From: Buddleja alternifolia
Taxonomy: Eukaryota; Streptophyta; Magnoliopsida; Lamiales; Scrophulariaceae
Direction of reading: 5' to 3'
Assembly (NCBI GenBank): GCA_019426215.1
Contig: CM033401.1
Span: 20,589,134-20,653,133 of the forward strand
DNA length: 64,000 nucleotides
The notes under the pieces were generated by a model, which was not told where the DNA came from, did no database searches, and saw nothing but the letters and a program-made list of their open reading frames with translations. Every line of letters starts with the position of its first letter. The first letter of the stretch is position 1. The translations under genes were made by a program, and so were the position numbers. This document shows positions 44,048 to 54,858 of this stretch, piece after piece.

Positions 44048-45667
44048 TTGAGGCCAATGATGGTTCAATTTTTTCACTCCAAGAATATAATTAATGCCCC
44101 TTTCTCTGCAACTTAAATCTTTTTGCTCCAAGAACTCCCCATAATTTCTCTACAATTCAATTCCTATCACAAAATATGGCATTATACCCACATGCTGAGT
44201 TCCCACCCAGGCTCCTGTTCTCAAAAATCCTAAAACGCTCTGATATGAGAGGGGTGTTTTCTCTTCAAGTTGGAGCTCGATCCTTCTTCCGGGATTGTTC
44301 AGAGGAGGTTTATGATAAAATTCTTAAGTCGGGGGGAAGAAAAGTCGAAGGTGCATTAATCAATCTACGACCTCCAGCACTGGAATGTGCGTCCAGAGCT
44401 TACACAACCGGAGGCACCCATGTCGTGAAGATCGACATTTGGGGTGAGGCCTTGAGTGAAAACAATTGGAGCGTCCACACGAACATAGCATGCTACGGAT
44501 ATAAAGAGGCCTCAATGGATGACTTTGTTAGGGATTATGCCCTAAAAATCCAATTGTATGATGCATTTGTTATTGATTTATGAAATTGTTCTTTTACAAG
44601 TTATGAGCACAATTGAAATTATACTATAAGATAGACGTAGTCCATAATTACATATGATAATCCAAATGGAAGTGTTGTTCCATGGGAAAAGACTTGGATT
44701 TTTTTTTTCATATGTTATTATAAATGGGTTGTAGTTGGTGATAAGAATGGGCGTCTTATCTGCTAAAGACTACAATATACTATATTTGATGATTTGTCTT
44801 AATCATGGGAATATGGATTCCAAATGTGTAGTATATTCGTGTAAATCAATAAGATTGAAATACTGAACCGGACCAAACAGATTATTTATTTTTTACTACT
44901 ATTGAAAATAAATAATTTTGTACAATAACTCTTAATCCTATGATTGTCGTGGACTAATGCATCTAGTGTACATTGCTTTGATATATTTAGAAGTGAGGTT
45001 TTCAGTGGCCAATATACTTTATACATTGGGCAATGACATAAAAATGTGATTGGAAAGGACATTCATATGGAATCTATAATCTCCATGAGAGATAAGATAT
45101 ATCCCCTATAATGAATTTGCAATGTTCAATTTTTCTAAAACTTTGGCTAAAGTGTTTCAAGTGAAGTGTCACTAAAATTATATGAAAAATAGTTTTTCAT
45201 TTGGAAAATTGATAATAAGCAAATTGAGCATTATAGGATAAGATGTGAAAAATAAAATAATAGTAGTATTAATTTTATTTTTTCAAGGATATTTAATAGA
45301 GGAGTTAATGAAATATTTCTTTACGAAAGAATGGGAATTCAAAAATAAATTGAAGTTAATTTTAGAGTGCAACAATATTTATTTAGTGGAATTAAATATT
45401 GTTAAGTGATATTAAATATTATCATGTGATGATAATTTGATTTAATCTACTTGGAGCTAAAATTAATTTTCCCTAAAGTCCCTTCGCAAACCTCAAATTG
45501 AAACTCTACAAATAAATACTAAAGTATATCCATTAGATGGATAAGTTTGAACTTAGATGAAAAATTAACGTGGAAAATATGTTTGGAAAAAGATATTTAA
45601 TTAAATAGTGATTTAATTAAAAAGGAAAAAGAAATTTTTTTTTTAAAAAATAAAAAATAAAATTGAA

Positions 45668-45725
45668 CGTGAACAGTACGCGCGCACTGTTCACGTGCGT
45701 GAACAGTAGCGTACTGTTCACGCGC
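45668..45725. promoter_or_regulatory. Two adjacent palindromes upstream of the LTR TATA box
   Basis: cgtgaacagt..actgttcacg with an 8-base GC core, then gcgtgaacagta..tactgttcacgc with a 2-base centre. Four copies of the GAACAGT half-site lie about 125-180 bp before the TATA box. Confidence 0.75.
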
Positions 45726-45847
45726 AGCAGCCAACCACCAGCTATTGTCAAAATTTTTTTTTTTCTTTTTCACCCCACTAAGTTTTCTTTTTCTTATTTA
45801 ACAATTCCACTTATTTTTTTTTATTCAAATTTCCTCTTTTTTCACCC

Positions 45848-45857
45848 TATATAAAAG
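45848..45857 (+). promoter_or_regulatory. TATA box of the solo LTR
   Basis: TATATAAAAG in caccctatataaaagggt, followed by a leader-like tract. Transcription from here would read toward the remaining 3' half of the host gene. Confidence 0.65.
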
Positions 45858-46375
45858 GGTATCATTTACAAGTTCAAACACACCAAACAAAAACGAAAGC
45901 AAGTAGTTCTTGTATATTTTACGAGAGCAAGCTAGCTTTTAAGAAAATAAAATTCCTCTTACGGAGTTTTATTTTAGTAGTATTTTTTTTGGAGCCCACA
46001 CTCCCGAGTTTGTTGAGGCATTGCGAAGAAGTCTTTGTGGTGAACGAGTTCTTCTTCTACCGGCAAGTTCCAATCTTCGGTGTAAGGTGTGTTTTCTTCA
46101 TTTTCAATTATTATTGTTTTATAGTTATTCAATTATTGATTTTAATTAAAGTGTTTAATTATGTAGTCTTTTAATTGTTAGCTATAGATAGGCAATAATA
46201 ATTATTAATTAAAGTGTTTAATTAATTTCTTTAAGCCATAGTATGTATGCTTTATTTTTTGATGTCATGCATGTACGCATAAGAGCTAAGTCTCAATTTT
46301 AATTCCGTTGCGTACCAATTTGGGTTCGATTTTGAATCGATTTTCCCAACAGACTTCTCATTAGTCATAGTGGAG

Positions 46376-46454
46376 GTACGTAATTTAAGACTCTCTATGT
46401 TATTGTTAAAATCATTTTTCTATATATGTTTTATCCTTTCAATTTTTGCTCCAG
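46376..46454 (+). other. Intron of the host gene
   Basis: gtacgt donor and tgctccag acceptor, 79 bp, AT/T-rich, phase 0, with the length typical of small plant introns. Confidence 0.7.
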
Positions 46455-46743
46455 GCGAATGAAAATGCGGAAGGTGAAGGTGGTGCAGCGGGAGATGGTG
46501 ATGATGACGGTGGTGCAGCGAGAGCTGGTGATGATGGCGGCGGTGCAGCTTAATGAGAGTAGTCAGTGTTTAAAGAAGGCCAGTAATTGCCAATGTTGAG
46601 TCCTAGCTAGTTGCTTGTTTTAGTTTGTTTTGTTTAATCGTCTTCCATTGCCTTTTACGTATTGTATTTCCTTCTGTTTATGAAATTAGGTGTCTTTACT
46701 GTTGTGCTTTCTAATCTTCTGCTTAAAGTAATATATCAAATCC

Positions 46744-46857
46744 TCCTTTATGGAGCTAGAAATAGGCTTTATGGTTCAGGATTACAACTATCAACCCGAA
46801 TTTGTCGGACTAGATATGTAAGGTATCCCCTTCCTCTTGAATTAAAAAAAAAAAAAA
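46744..46857 (+). mobile_element. Short poly(A) retroposon (SINE or truncated LINE)
   Basis: About 100 bp ending in an A14 run, flanked by a 17-bp direct repeat agtaatatatcraatcc (46727-46743 and 46857-46873) with one mismatch. Long TSD plus poly(A) indicates LINE-type reverse transcription. It lies in the 3' flank of the host gene. Confidence 0.75.
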
Positions 46858-46873
46858 GTAATATATCGAATCC

Positions 46874-47216
46874 TTGTGACTCCCCTTTTATTTTCAGATG
46901 GATATGTTCTTATATTTTTTTTGATTAATTTTACTCAATTTATAAAATTCAAACTGGAAATGGAAATTTATTACATTAATTGAGAATTATAAGTGGGTGT
47001 ATCTATTCTCTCGGGGGCAATACGAACATGCATGTTTTATTAATAAGGAGGACTCAGCTGCACGGCTGCACGTGATTTTGTTTGGGACGTGTTCTGTATT
47101 TTACAAGGTAAATAAATGATAATGATGTGAAAATTCAAGAGCTTACAGCTCCTGCTTGTGTTTCAGCCCAAGGTTTTGCGACCACCACTTCTTGTAACAC
47201 CGCAATTAATCTCTTA
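46874..47216. other. Unannotated AT-rich stretch
   Basis: Nothing recognised. Confidence 0.5.
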
Positions 47217-47616
47217 CACCTCAATAGGACTGTCAATTGAGCCGGGCTTACTCGAAGCTCGAATATTCGACCCGCTTATATTTGAGTCGAGCCTAATTGA
47301 ATGTGAGTCGAGCGGAGCTTGAGCTTACACATTGGGCCCGATTAATTTGTGAGCCGAGCTTGAGCTTTATTAGACTCAGTCCGAATAGCCCGAACTCATA
47401 ATTAACCTCTAATTTAATGCTTTGTTTCATTAAGTTAAGTTATTTTTAAGCTAGCTTATATAAGACTAGTAAATTTTTAAGCTTGAAGCTACTATGTGCA
47501 TGAAATGCATATATTAGTGGGAAAAAAAAATTCGTCTAAAGAAACTTTGAAAAAACTTCCTTTTATTTAAGTCACATCATGTATATCAAGAAATATTTTA
47601 AATTTTTGATAATCGT

Positions 47617-49184
47617 TGTTAGGAATTTCATGTTAGATGTTTTGATGATGACAATTAGGAGTTTATGTTAGACAAAAAAATATGTAAGTTTGATTTTAAT
47701 AGAAATCATGTATAGGCTTTGAAGCGTTAGATTTGTAATAGGCTTTATAGGCTTCGTTCTGTTTTATTCTAGATTGTTAGGTTAAGAAGTCTTAGACTAA
47801 GCGTCTGATGAATTCTGAGTGAGCTTGTCAATAGTTAAGTTTGAAGACTCAAGCGCCTGAAGTCTGAATGAAGATGAAGTTTCCAAGCGTCTAAATATCC
47901 AGCTATATCAAGCGTTACCTTTTAGGCAGAAGCAACTTCAAGAATGGATAAACGTCTATCAATGATGGATTTCACCTGAATTTATTTCCAAGTCCAAAAG
48001 GAGTTTAATGCAAATATTATTGGTGCATTAAATGCTAACGGGCATTTAATTCAAATACATTAAATGCTGATAAGAGCATTAAATGTGATAAGCACTTTCA
48101 GACGTACGGAGAAGCCACCTTATTGGACTGTCAACTTTTCACAGACTACAGCACCAACTTTTGTGCAGCAGATTTTCAGGAAAAAGGACAAAAGTTGTTC
48201 ACTCGCGGAAGTGAGAGACAAACGCTTGTGCATGTGTCAGACATACACTTTTTCCAAGAATGTCTATAAATAGGACTTCAACATCAAGCCAAAAATATCG
48301 ATCAATTCAAAGCCAAATTGCTGTTGCATTGAAGTCTCATTCCTTAAACTCTCAGAAAAGCCAGAATATTCAAGCAAACATTCTCCTTGCTTTTCTTCAA
48401 TTCTTGAGACAGTCAACCAATATCTCAAACATTCTTTTCGAAGAAATCCACACTACTATTGGGATATTAACAAGTTGTTTGAACTTCATCAAAATCAAAC
48501 AAACCCTTTAAAAAAACCCCATCCAAGCCTCGCAATCTGTGTGAAGTCGAAGTTGGATACTTGCATTATTTCTGGGTGAAAGAAGCAAGGGGATAAAAGT
48601 GATTTGGAGCAGAAATCTGTGTGGTCAAGGAGTTCAAGTCATCAACATCCATCTCTCCCTAATTTGTAGAAGTTTTTGTGTGATTCTTTGAGAACCATCT
48701 TAGTGGATTGCCTCCAAGTGTTCGAGGAAAAGAAGGACGTAGTTGGGATTACACCACCCAACGAACCTTACAAATATCTTGCTTTTTACTTTACAGTCAT
48801 TCTTCATTTTATTATATCTTTGTATAAAACTGTTAAGTAAAACTCAAGAGAACACAAAGCAACTAAAACATTTTTCTTGTGACGCTAAAGCTTTCAAAAA
48901 GGAGGACTCTAAAATTATTCTGCTGTGCTAACGCTGATTAGAGAACTGAACGCTTAAACCTATTTGGTTAAAGTATTCTAATCTTAAAGTCTAAGTTAAC
49001 TTTCTAAAACAATCTTCATCAGACGCTTGGCCTAAGCGTCTATATTTGAAGTAAACGCTTAGTGAAGCATCTACTTTTTCAAGCGTCTAAAATATTTTTA
49101 ATACGAATCTTTTTGAAGTCGAAAAAGACTTCAAGATCTATTCAACCCCCCCTAGACACTTTCGTATGCCACTTGGGACCAACA
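47617..49184 (+). repeat. 5' LTR
   Basis: 1568 bp, tgttaggaatttc..gggaccaaca. Direct repeats of gcattaaatg at 48020-48085 lie upstream of the TATA box. Confidence 0.93.
48265..48272 (+). promoter_or_regulatory. TATA box of the 5' LTR
   Basis: TATAAATA in gtctataaataggac, repeated at 59930-59937 in the 3' LTR; marks the likely U3/R border. Confidence 0.75.
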
Positions 49185-49186
49185 AG

Positions 49187-49200
49187 TGGTATCAGAGCGG
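49187..49200 (+). other. Primer binding site
   Basis: tggtatcagagcgg, two bases after the LTR end; complementary to the 3' end of initiator Met-tRNA as in most plant copia elements. Confidence 0.9.
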
Positions 49201-49291
49201 TTAAAGTTGAATTTTTTTAAAAAAAATTTCCAAGCGTAACTGCTTGTTTAGATCCCGTTTTCAAAATCTAGTTGCTTTCAGTTTGTCTTTC

Positions 49292-51239
49292 ATGGCATTT
49301 TCTAAAGTTCCTAAGTTGACTGAGTCAAATTATGACTCATGGAAGGTCAAAGCTTTTACGTATCTTTGTTCATGTGATGATGAAATGTGCGATATTATTT
49401 CAGATGGACTAATACAAATTCTGAAGGTGATTACCAGAGCGCCTGGACCCACAGAAGAAACTGCAGATGGCTATGTTGAAAAGCCTAAACAAGAATGGTC
49501 CACTGATGAGCGTCGAAGAGCAAATCTGGACAATTTTGGTCGAAATGCTTTGTATACAGGTATTTGTGACAACGACAATTTATTCAACAAAGTTAAATCA
49601 TGTAACACCACTAAAGAAATCTGGGATAAGTTGGCTATAATCTGTGGTGATTCAGCTCAGATTAAAGAGAACAAGCTTTCTATTGCCAAGGAAAGATTTA
49701 ACAGTTTTAAGATGTTACCTAACGAGACCTTAGAGCAATTGGACATAAGATTCACAACTCTTGTTACGGAACTTACGTCGTTGGGAATGAATTTGCAAAA
49801 TAGAGAAATGGTGGTTAAGATTTTCAAAAGTCTACCTAGTAGATTTTTTATGAAGACAACCGCAATGAGAGAATCTAAGATGTTGGATCTTTTGAGTCCA
49901 GAAGATGCCTTTTCAGAACTCAAGGCATTTGAGTTTGAGTTAAATTCAGCCAGTGATGTTGTGAGTAGTCCAGTAATTGAGTCTGGAGCGCTCGTAGCAT
50001 CAATCAAGCATAAATCGGGTAATAAGGTAAAAGGTTCAGATATCAGTGAGGATGAGGAACTAGCACTTGTAAATAGATTCAGAAAGTTCTTGAGATATGA
50101 AAAGAAAGGAAACAGTCCTAAGCATCAAGGACACAGTTCATATCAAGCACCTGCTCCACTACATCAACAGTTTCAAGCGCCTCAGTATTCTGTTCTTACA
50201 TCCCAAGCGCCTGTTCAGCACCAAGCGTCTGCTCAAAATCTCTCAACGCCAGTGGTCTTAAAACCACAAAATGCAAGATTAACAAATGAACAAAAGATGA
50301 AAACTAATCTTTGTTATAACTGCAGGAAACCAGGGCACTACCAGGTAAATTGCCCTTATCCAAACGCATCTAAGCCCTCAAGGCAGGATTACTTGGATAG
50401 AAACCAATTCAGAAGTAACCTTCGTGAACAAGGTTTGCTAGCGTATCTAAGCACCTGAAGATTTGGAGTCTTCAAAAGAGAGTAGTGATGATGATGATGA
50501 GCCAGTGGATGACTCAGCGTTTATTTGTCTCATGGCCAGAGATGATGAAGCGTCTCCTGAGGTAAACACTGAATTATCTCTTCCTATTTCTTACGAAGAA
50601 TTGCTTGGAAAAGTCAGAGAATATTATAAGGATTGCCAAGATGCCGCCAAATTATACCAAAATCACTTTGATATTATTTTATCGCTCAAAAGTGATAAAG
50701 TGACGCTCAAAGCAGAGTTGCAAGTTCAGCAACAGTGCATTGAGAAAAACCAATCGCTTGAGAGTGAAATAATCCAGTTGAAAAATGATCTTGATATGAT
50801 AGTCAAGAGAGAAGCTGAGCTGATTGCTAGACTTGCTAAATCAGAACAACTCGTCTCATCATTGTCTAAAGCGTCAAGAAAGCTAGACAATGTGACTAAG
50901 GTAACAAGGTTATTTGGGGAAAAGACCGGTTTAGGATGTAATAAATTCGGTAAACAACCAAACAAATCAAATGTTAAGTCAAACAACAAAGGAAAGGGTA
51001 TTTTCTTTGTTAAAGAAGGTTCACAAAGACAAAAGCTAAATGAACCAAGCGACAATGGTAAGAGGCCAAATGAGAAAGCCAAAGCTGACTCAGGCAAAGA
51101 AAAGGCGAGAGCGAATGATTCACAAAGAAAGGTTCATCCAAAAGCTCAAAAGGCTAAGGATAAACCTAAACACTGTGAGTCAAGCGCTAAGCGTCTTGCA
51201 TCAAAAGTGCACCCTAAGCCAGCACCAAGGAAATACTAG
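49292..51239 (+). pseudogene. gag: Copia gag, frameshifted
   Basis: Starts at ATG 49292 (MAFSKVPKLTES). The UBN2-type domain occupies the first ~235 residues, with NYDSWKVKAF, TKEIWDKLAI and SLPSRFFMKT. A Gln/Pro/Ala-rich linker and the zinc knuckle CYNCRKPGHYQVNC (about 50310-50350) follow. A frame-changing deletion just after ..REQGLLA (about 50440, compared with element 1) ends the first frame at 50456. The second frame (from about 50460) carries an acidic stretch, a probable coiled coil (LQVQQQCIEKNQSLESEIIQ) and a Lys-rich tail. It ends at a TAG at 51237, after which Tyr-rich coding-like sequence continues, so that stop is probably a mutation. Gag would form the particle and bind RNA. 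Confidence 0.85.
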
Positions 51240-51817
51240 CGTCAATATCCACAACGGTCTAGATCATATTATCGCTACTATGATGACTATGACTATGGCT
51301 ATGATTATAATTACTATTATAATAGAGGATATTACTATACACCCAAACAGCACACACAACAAAATGTGAAACCCAAGAAGGCCAGTATTCCTACAATGAA
51401 GACTAGGCAAATATAGGTTCCTAAAGTTCTAATTCAAACTAACAATGCTACTAATGGTAAAGGACCCAAGCAACAATGGGTACCTAAATAGAAATAGAAC
51501 TTCCCTTCTGATTGCAGGTACCTAGAGCTAAAGCCAATACATCTGTTTGGTACTTCGATAGTGGATCGTCAAGGCACATGACTGGTTCCAAAGATCTTCT
51601 GATCAACTATCAAGCTGCCAATGGTCCTCAGGTTGTATTTGGTGACAACTCCAAAGGTAAAACTAAAGGTATAGGTACTGTGCATAGGGGGAACATCATG
51701 ATAAGTGATGTTTATTATGTTGAGGGTCTAAAGCACAATTTATTGAGCATAAGTTAATTTTGTGATAAAGGCTTTGAAGTCATATTCTCAAGTGACTGTT
51801 GCTATATAAATGACGCT
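51240..51817 (+). pseudogene. pol: Copia protease region, broken
   Basis: After the Tyr-rich stretch and stops at 51414 and near 51489, the protease core VWYFDSGSSRHMTG (about 51549-51590) is intact: DSG is the aspartic active site. It runs through VYYVEGLKHNLLSIS to a TAA at 51755, where family members normally carry a Gln codon, consistent with CAA to TAA. Confidence 0.8.
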
Positions 51818-52495
51818 ATGACTAAGTCTACTAAATTGAAAGGTAAAAGAACAAACAATGTATATTTGGTAGATTGGGGTTCAACACTTGATAACAACCC
51901 AACTTGTTTTGTTGCTAAAAATGAATCTAAAACGGGTTGGTTATGGCATAGAAAAATGAATCACCTCAATTTTAAGACAATCTCTCAGCTTATAAATTTA
52001 AATCTTGTAGAGGGATTACCAAAAGGACCATTTCACAAGGATCGCCTTTGTGACGCTTGTCAAATGGGCAAACAAGTCAAATCATCCTTCAAGAGAAAAC
52101 CTCATCTATCTACCTCTAGAATACTTGAACTACTTCATATGGATCTGTTTGGACCCGTTCAAACTATCAGTGTGAGTGGTAAAAAGTATACTTTGGTGAG
52201 AGTGGATGATTTCTCTCGATTCACTTGGGTGAAATTCCTTTCATCCAAAGATGAAACATGTGACAAGTTAACAACGCTTATTCGGCAACTTCAAACATTG
52301 AAAAATCTTAAAGTTGCAAGAATAAGAAGCGATCACGGTACTGAGTTTACTAACAAGGTTGTTGAGAAGTTTTGTGCAGAGAATGGAATACATCATGAGT
52401 ATTCAGCTCCCAGAACTCCCCAAAAAATGGTATTGCTGAGCTCCGGAACAGAATGCTCAAGGAAGCTGCTAGGACAATGTTAGCAGAGTACAAGC
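51818..52495 (+). pseudogene. pol: Copia integrase, frameshifted
   Basis: GAG-pre-integrase region with the HHCC zinc site: WLWHRKMNHLNF (two His) and CDACQMGKQ (two Cys). The catalytic core follows with HMDLFGPV (first D, about 52140) and ARIRSDHGTEFTN (second D, about 52330). The third residue lies in the segment after YSAPRTPQ, where one A appears to be missing from the A-run at about 52422-52427; the frame moves to that of the following ORF and the Glu of IAELRNR remains readable there. Integrase would insert the DNA copy into the host chromosome. Confidence 0.85.
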
Positions 52496-54021
52496 TTGCT
52501 CCTAGGTTTTGGGCTGAAGCGATCAATACTGCTTGTTACACTCAAAACCGTTGCATGATCAACAAACAACATGGGAAAACTCCATATGAACTATGGAAGG
52601 GACGTAAGCTAAATGTTTCATACTTTCATGTTTTTGGTTCTAAATGTTTTATACATAATAATGGATCCCAAAGCCTAAAGACATTTGATCCTAAAGCGGA
52701 TGAGGAAATCTTTCTAGGCTACGCCAAGAATGGAAATAATTTTCGCATCTTAAACAAGATCAAATCGAAGGTTGAAGAATCTATTCATGTTGTTTTTGAT
52801 GATGATAATCAAGAACCGAGTAAGGTTAATATGAATGATATAGGAGTTGAAGATCTATGTCATCAAGCGTCTAAGATTACCATTGATGATGATAGTGACG
52901 ACGATGATGAGATCTCAGTGCCACTTCCTAAGATTACTCGTGAGGATATTTCGGATAACAATGCAAGATCTACTGATGATCATGAAGAAAGTGATCATCG
53001 AGAGCAAACAAGGATTGGTGAACTCGAAGTGCCTACTCAAGAGGGAAGTCAAGCGTCTGATCGTCAAGCGCCTGCTCAACCTCTTAACCCATTCCAACCA
53101 GACAGACTATGGTTGCGTGATCATCCACCTGAGCAGATTATTGGAGATATTGAAGCCCCTGTTAGGACTAGAGCCGCTACATGTAATGAGGCTATGTTCG
53201 CAAGCTTTTTATCTCAAATGCAACCTAAGAAAGTGGATGAAGTGCTAAGTGATCCAAGTTGGATTGAAGCCATGCAAAAAGAGCTAAATCAATTCGAGCG
53301 TAGTAAGGTTTGGACGCTAGTACCAAGACCAACTCACCAAGGAGTTATTGGAACTAGATGGGTATATAGAAACAAGATGGATGAGAATGTCATTGTGATA
53401 AGGAACAAGGCTGGACTCGTTGCTCAAGGATATTGTCAAGAAGAGGGAATTGACTTTGATGAGACATATGCTCTTGTCGCCCGTCTTGAAGCAATTCGTA
53501 TGTTTCTAGCGTATGCAGCGTTCAATAAATTTACAGTGTATCAAATGGACGTGAAGAGTGCTTTCCTGAATGGTAAACTCCAAGAAGAAGTATATGTGGA
53601 GCAACCACCGGGATTCATCAACAACCATGGTAAGGGTATGGTTTACAAGCTAGACAAAGCACTTTATAGGCTTAAACAAGCACCCCGGGCATGGTATGAC
53701 ACTCTCTCTATCTTTCTTATTGGTAAAGGCTTTTCAAAAGGCAGCGTTGATACAACGTTATTTAAAATTACCAATGATGAAGATATTCATTGTGATAACC
53801 AAAGCGCTCTAGCCATGACTCAAAATCCTGTTCTTCACTCCAGAACCAAACATATTGACGTTAGATACCATTTTCTTCGTGACCATGTTCAAAAGAAAGA
53901 TATCTCCATGCATTTTATTGGAACTGACAAACAATTGGCAGATATCTTCACCAAAGCGCTCAACGAACAATGTTTTCTCACTTTGAGAAGTGAATTAGGT
54001 ATGATTGATTTAAACGCTTAA
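52453..54021 (+). pseudogene. pol: Copia integrase end plus RT-RNase H with internal deletion
   Basis: Begins with integrase C-terminal sequence ([40 protein letters not shown]). An acidic spacer and the RT start [20 protein letters not shown] follow, then [27 protein letters not shown] and [20 protein letters not shown] (first catalytic Asp). [10 protein letters not shown] and VDTTLFKI come next, and the frame then jumps at about 53785 directly into RNase [33 protein letters not shown] and LADIFTKAL. The YVDD polymerase box and the front of RNase H are gone, an in-frame loss of several hundred bp relative to family members. The 522-aa frame looks intact but cannot make an active polymerase. 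Confidence 0.88.
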
Positions 54022-54858
54022 TCATTATGCATCATATTTTATTAGACATATGATTTAGGGAGAATCCACTTTATTTATGTCCAAAAGATTTTGAAAAGTT
54101 GTTTAAGGAATCAAACTTAAGGGGAACCTTAAAATTGTACTTGAAACATATTCCAAGCGTCAATGATCAAAAACTTTCATATGCATGATCATCAGGGCTC
54201 AGAATTATTTATGCCAAATGTGTTGACGCTAAAGTATAAAAGTATCTTGATTTCAAGCGTCAATATAAATTTAACAACGATGGTATCTGTTAAGCGTTGA
54301 ACATATCCCACTCAACAGTTAACATAAAATTATTTATAAAACTCATGCATAAATTTTACAAGCTTCTTGAAGTAGTGGATAAACTCAACAGTCTATGTTG
54401 TAATCTATCTACACGCTTCCATCACATCAAACTGGCGGGTAGTCAAAACTTTTCAAAATGGAAGTTCAGAAATAGCACGTGTCTATGTACGTGTCAGTGT
54501 ATAATTAGACGCGTGTACTATACTCTGAAAATCCCAAACATTTTTCAAATTTTAACTCTCGGATGTCAAACCATTATATATGGGAGTTACCAAATGTAAC
54601 TTCTCTCTTACACAAAACTCGCGTCCGCAGTAAATATTTTCATGGCTGAATTCAAAATCAACAGAATGTCTTTACACGTGTCTAAATCCTACAGATACCA
54701 ACAAACACAAGTTTCAAAATTTTTCTTCTGTGTCATTTAAAACACAATTTTTGCAGAAAATTATTAACTTTACTCTCTGCAAATTTTACTCTCTTTCTCT
54801 CTCTCTCTCTCTCTTTCAAAGCAAAAGAAAACATCTCAGTTCATCTCTTTCACTGAAA
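54022..54858 (+). other. Spacer between pol and extra ORF, with (CT)n leader
   Basis: Non-coding. Several aagcgt words. Ends with a CT-repeat at about 54789-54817 and a short leader before ATG 54859, resembling the 5' UTR of an ordinary plant mRNA. Confidence 0.6.

Larger units (their letters stand above)
44526..46351 (+). mobile_element. Solo copia LTR inserted in exon 1
   Basis: 1826 bp starting TGTTAGGGATTATGCC and ending GATTTTCCCAACA, with an exact 5-bp TSD gactt at 44521-44525 and 46352-46356. It has no interior. It adds an in-frame stop at 44581-44583 to the host gene. LTR promoter features are visible (TATA at 45848). Confidence 0.93.
44176..46553 (+). pseudogene. Small two-exon host gene split by a solo LTR
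   Basis: Exon 1 starts at ATG 44176 in good plant context (aaaatATGGC) and encodes MALYPHAEFPPRLLFSKI, then KRSDMRGVFSLQVGARSFFR, a Cys, EEVYDKILKSGGRKVEGALI, VKIDIWGEALSENNWSVHTN and IACYGYKEASMDDF. At 44525 a solo LTR interrupts it. Beyond the LTR and one TSD copy, exon 1 resumes in frame at 46357 and ends at 46375 with the donor gtacgtaa. A 79-bp AT-rich intron (46376-46454) ends in tttttgctccag. Exon 2 (46455-46553) encodes an acidic Gly/Ala/Asp tail (ANENAEGEGGAAGDG... GGGAA) and a TAA. The frame is kept at both joins, so the uninterrupted gene would code for about 155 residues. No signal peptide or membrane helix is evident. I do not recognise the family; a fragment lies at 14690. Confidence 0.7.
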
